Source: Himantopus leucocephalus
Taxonomy: Eukaryota > Chordata > Aves > Charadriiformes > Recurvirostridae
NCBI GenBank assembly: GCA_003993805.1
Contig: RSEF01000031.1
Coordinates: 23,666,550-23,730,549, forward strand
Length of the DNA stretch: 64,000 bases
Direction: 5' to 3'
Below are positions 61,501 to 64,000 of this stretch, piece by piece (the stretch's first letter is position 1; each line of letters begins with the position of its first letter). Made by a program: the position numbers and the translations under genes. The notes under the pieces were generated by a model. That model worked only from the letters and a program-made list of their open reading frames with translations. It ran no database searches and was not told the origin of the DNA.

Positions 61501-62470
61501 GTGAAATGTCTTAATGTGAAAATTGTGCCTACTGCATTTATTTAGAATGTGTATTAGGATGCTCACACTATGTACTCGGAAGGAGAACATCCCTTCATTG
61601 CTATTTTTCTTGTGCCATCTCCTTGGAGAGGCACACTATTTCAGTCACACTGGTGTTCTGCACAATAATGCCTCTCAAGCAGAAAGTTAAAGAGGAATAA
61701 ATGGAGGAACTTAGTCTTTTAAAAGATTTTTGTGTTACTCTTTCTTTTTGGGTTACTTTGTTCAGATCCTGCAAGCAGGATATACGCAACTTAGAAGCAT
61801 AATGCAATTTGTTATTGGCTAACTCACATGCAAGGCAGTCTGGTAGCTTGTTGAATCCTAGTTAAGCATTAGTATATTCACCATCCCAGTAAAAAACCGC
61901 AGTCTTTGCTAGGCAGGTAGGCATTAGTGAGCAGAGGAAAGGTTGGAACGGATCCTTGACATTACAGACTGACTGCAGTACTGCACTGATTGTAGAATTT
62001 TATTTTTTTTCCTTGACAGATTTTATATATTTCCGTATTGGTGTGTTTTCTCTTGAATCCTTGAGGTCCTAGTAATCACCATCTTAACAATCCTACCACT
62101 GTCTCTTATTTTATCTTTATTATCTTGCATGTCTCTACTTTTCAGATATTCTCAGGTCTTTCTTACAGCTTACCAGTTTCCTTAGATCTCTGAAGAAAGA
62201 TTTGGGAACTTTGCCATGTCAGAATTTGGCATTGGATCCTTGGAATGAAGACATTTGAATCCCTAGAGAAGAAAGGCAAGGAAGATTATAAAGACAGGGT
62301 TACAGCATATACAGTCCTTTATCCTATTTTGTGTATATGTATTTGGCATTTCGGATTCCTGTCTGCATTTGTAAAATCCAGTAGGCAAATCACAGAATAG
62401 TAGGGGTTGGAAGATCATTTAGGGGTTCAGAGATCATCTGGTCCAAACCCCCCTGCCAAAGCAGGTTCAC

Positions 62471-63163
62471 CTAGAGCAGGTTGGACAGAATGGCATCCAG
62501 ACAGGTTTTGAATATCTCCCCAGAAGCAGAATCCACAGTCCCTCTGGGCAGCCTGTTCCAGCGCTCTGTCACCCGCAGAGTAAAGAAGTTTTTCCTTATG
62601 TTCAGATGGAATTTCCTGTGTTCCGGTTTGTGCCAATTGTCTCTTGCCCTGTCACCAAGCACCACTGAAAGTCTGGCCCCATCCTCTTGACACCCACCCT
62701 TGAGATATTTATAAGCATGGATGAGATCCCCTCTCAGTCTTCTCTTCTCCAGGCTAAACAGACCCAGGTCTCTCAGTCTTTCCTCATAAGAGAGGTGCTC
62801 CATTCCCTTGATCATCTTTGTAGCCCTCCACTGGACTCTCTCCAGTAGTTCCTTGTCTTTCTTGAACAGGGGAGCCCAGAACTGGACACAGTACTCCAGA
62901 TGCGGCCCCACCAGGGCAGAGTGGAGGGGGAAGATAACCTCCCTTGACCCGCTGGCCACACTCTTCTTAATGCACCCCAGGATACAATTGGCCTTCTTGG
63001 CTACAAGGGCACATTGCTGGCTCACGGTCAACTTGTCCATGAGGATTCCCAGGTCCCTTTCTGCAGAGCTGCTTTCCAGCAGGTCAGTCCCTAACTTGTA
63101 CTGGTACATGGGGTTATTCCTCCCTAGGTGCAGGACCCTACACTTGCCCTTGTTGAACTTCAT
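62471..63163 (-). pseudogene. CR1 ORF2 remnant, C-terminal 230 codons
   Basis: Longest open frame in the window and the only long one with clear homology outside AP3B1. It starts MKFNKGKCRVLHLG and ends at TAG after DAILSNLL, the usual CR1 ORF2 C-terminus. The endonuclease and most of the reverse transcriptase are missing and the upstream frame is broken, so it is a remnant, not a host gene. Confidence 0.92.
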
Positions 63164-63410
63164 TAGGTTCCTCTCGGTGCAGCTCTCTAGCCTGTCTGGG
63201 TCTCGCCTATGGTGGCACAGCCTTCTGGTGTGTCAGCCACTCCCCCCAATTTTGTGTCATCAGCAAACTTGCTGAGGGTACTTGATGAATATGTTGAACA
63301 AGACGGGACCCAGTGCTGACCCGTGGGGAACACCCCTAGTTACAGGCCTCCAACTAGATTCTGCACGGCTGATCAAAACCCTCTGAGCTCTGCCATTCAG
63401 CCAGTTCTCA

Positions 63411-63510
63411 NNNNNNNNNNNNNNNNNNNNNNNNNNNNNNNNNNNNNNNNNNNNNNNNNNNNNNNNNNNNNNNNNNNNNNNNNNNNNNNNNNNNNNNNNN
63501 NNNNNNNNNN
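63411..63510. other. Assembly gap (100 N)
   Basis: Exactly 100 Ns. Flanking CR1 ORF2 segments (SIPGKVMEQL on the 5' side, WLNGRAQRV on the 3' side in element sense) show that a larger piece of the reverse transcriptase is missing. Confidence 0.99.
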
Positions 63511-64000
63511 AGAGATGACATCCAGAAAGAGCTGTTCCATCACCTTTCCAGGGATGGAGGAGAGGCTTCTTGTAGGTGTCTTGTAAGTGTCTGGTGAGTG
63601 ACTAAAGGTGAAGGGGAGATGTCCTCTTTGCAACACTGAGAGCTGGAGAAGGAAGCTTGTCCTTACCTCTTCTTCCCTGTTCTTTTCATCCCCTTTCCAA
63701 ATTCTCTTAGCTCTTCCCAAAGCCATGAAAGAACCACAGCTTTGAAGATAAAATTATTTTACAGACAACCTGTTTCCTTCTCCCCATTCTTTTGAAAAGT
63801 ATGCAGGATGTTGTTTAGCTCTCTTTGAAATGACTTGGCATAGGGAACGTGTCTATGCCATGCATCTCTTCCCCTAGTTTTCTCAAAGTTTAAGTGCAAA
63901 GAATATAGTCAGAGCTCCCAAGAAGAATGAGAAATAGAATGAAAGCAACAACTTCCATGCCTTCCATTCTTGCTCAGAATAATGAGCTCATGGGAAAATA

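Larger units (their letters stand above)
62388..63580 (-). mobile_element. CR1 LINE copy, 5'-truncated, with an assembly gap
   Basis: Largest repeat in the window, in minus-strand sense, with its 3' end at about 62388 (CACAGAATAGTAGGGGTTGG). A 230-codon minus frame at 62471-63163 is the ORF2 C-terminal part, with KCRVLHLG, LEYCVQFWAPLFKKD and RVTERWNRLP. Upstream, the reverse transcriptase FADDTKL box is intact near 63250 but is separated from that frame by stops and frame changes, and [13 protein letters not shown] lies near 63290-63320. Beyond the 100-N gap, SIPGKVMEQLFLDVIS continues the same protein further 5'. Similarity ends near 63580. The copy cannot move by itself. Confidence 0.95.
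1..64000 (+). other. AP3B1: AP3B1 locus, internal part of the gene
   Basis: Eleven coding exons on the plus strand translate to one continuous protein that I recognise as the beta-3A subunit of the heterotetrameric AP-3 adaptor complex (with delta, mu3 and sigma3). AP-3 sorts cargo from endosomes to lysosomes and lysosome-related organelles; loss of the human gene causes Hermansky-Pudlak syndrome type 2. The order seen is trunk, acidic Ser-rich hinge, LLDLD clathrin box, then ear. The neuronal paralogue AP3B2 is less likely: the ear here reads LLHRMSGKGLAAHY and HIGEKKLP, as in AP3B1, and differs from what I recall of AP3B2. Both gene ends are outside the window, so no promoter, first exon, stop codon or poly(A) signal is visible. 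All splice sites are GT-AG and phases agree across all ten complete introns. Confidence 0.96.
58518..64000 (+). other. AP3B1: AP3B1 intron (3' end outside the window)
   Basis: Mostly AT-rich DNA without a recognisable gene up to 62385, then the large CR1 copy (62388-63580). No further AP3B1 exon seen. Confidence 0.75.

Noticed and set aside
63397..63726. Minus frame running through 100 Ns
   Set aside because: Continuity across the gap is artificial. Only 63511-63580 is CR1 ORF2; the rest has no homology.
1..64000. Prokaryotic-type systems (CRISPR, operons, phage) or a novel multi-gene system
   Set aside because: Spliced vertebrate gene, CR1 LINEs and long introns exclude it; no regularly spaced repeats and no compact gene array are present.

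Overview
The window is vertebrate nuclear DNA, almost certainly from a bird of the Neoaves. Two sequence signals support this. Seven CR1 (chicken repeat 1) LINE fragments carry the avian CR1 3' end. One solo ERVL-type LTR at 30253-30829 matches, from memory, a family common in neoavian genomes. The DNA is AT-rich, intron-dominated, and split by three 100-base gaps and one single-base gap.

One gene fills the window: AP3B1, the beta-3A (beta1) subunit of the AP-3 adaptor complex, on the plus strand. Eleven internal coding exons can be placed to the base: 2608-2717, 11754-11930, 16714-16900, 17876-18006, 19891-20002, 21397-21553, 24262-24436, 32557-32629, 33485-33591, 54855-55086 and 58433-58517. 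All introns are GT-AG and every junction is phase-consistent. Together the exons give 1546 nt, about 515 codons, of a protein of roughly 1,090 residues. The N-terminal exons lie before base 1 and the last C-terminal exons after base 64000. No promoter or poly(A) site of the gene is inside.

Layout: the first four exons (2.6-18.0 kb) encode the C-terminal part of the helical trunk. The next three (19.9-24.4 kb) encode the acidic serine-rich hinge. The exon at 32.6 kb carries the LLDLD clathrin box. The exon at 33.5 kb is a Pro/Ser/Thr linker. The exons at 54.9 and 58.4 kb begin the C-terminal ear. The 21-kb intron at 33592-54854 is the largest and holds most of the stretches that look like conserved non-coding elements.

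Other content: CR1 fragments, two or three decayed tRNA-derived CORE-SINE (MIR-like) copies, an 82-bp tandem duplication, low-complexity tracts, and several unusually complex, homeobox-site-rich intronic segments that may be bystander enhancers of a neighbouring developmental gene (OTP is the candidate, by synteny knowledge). I found no RNA gene, no second protein-coding gene and no evidence of a novel multi-gene system. Most other open frames are chance ORFs.
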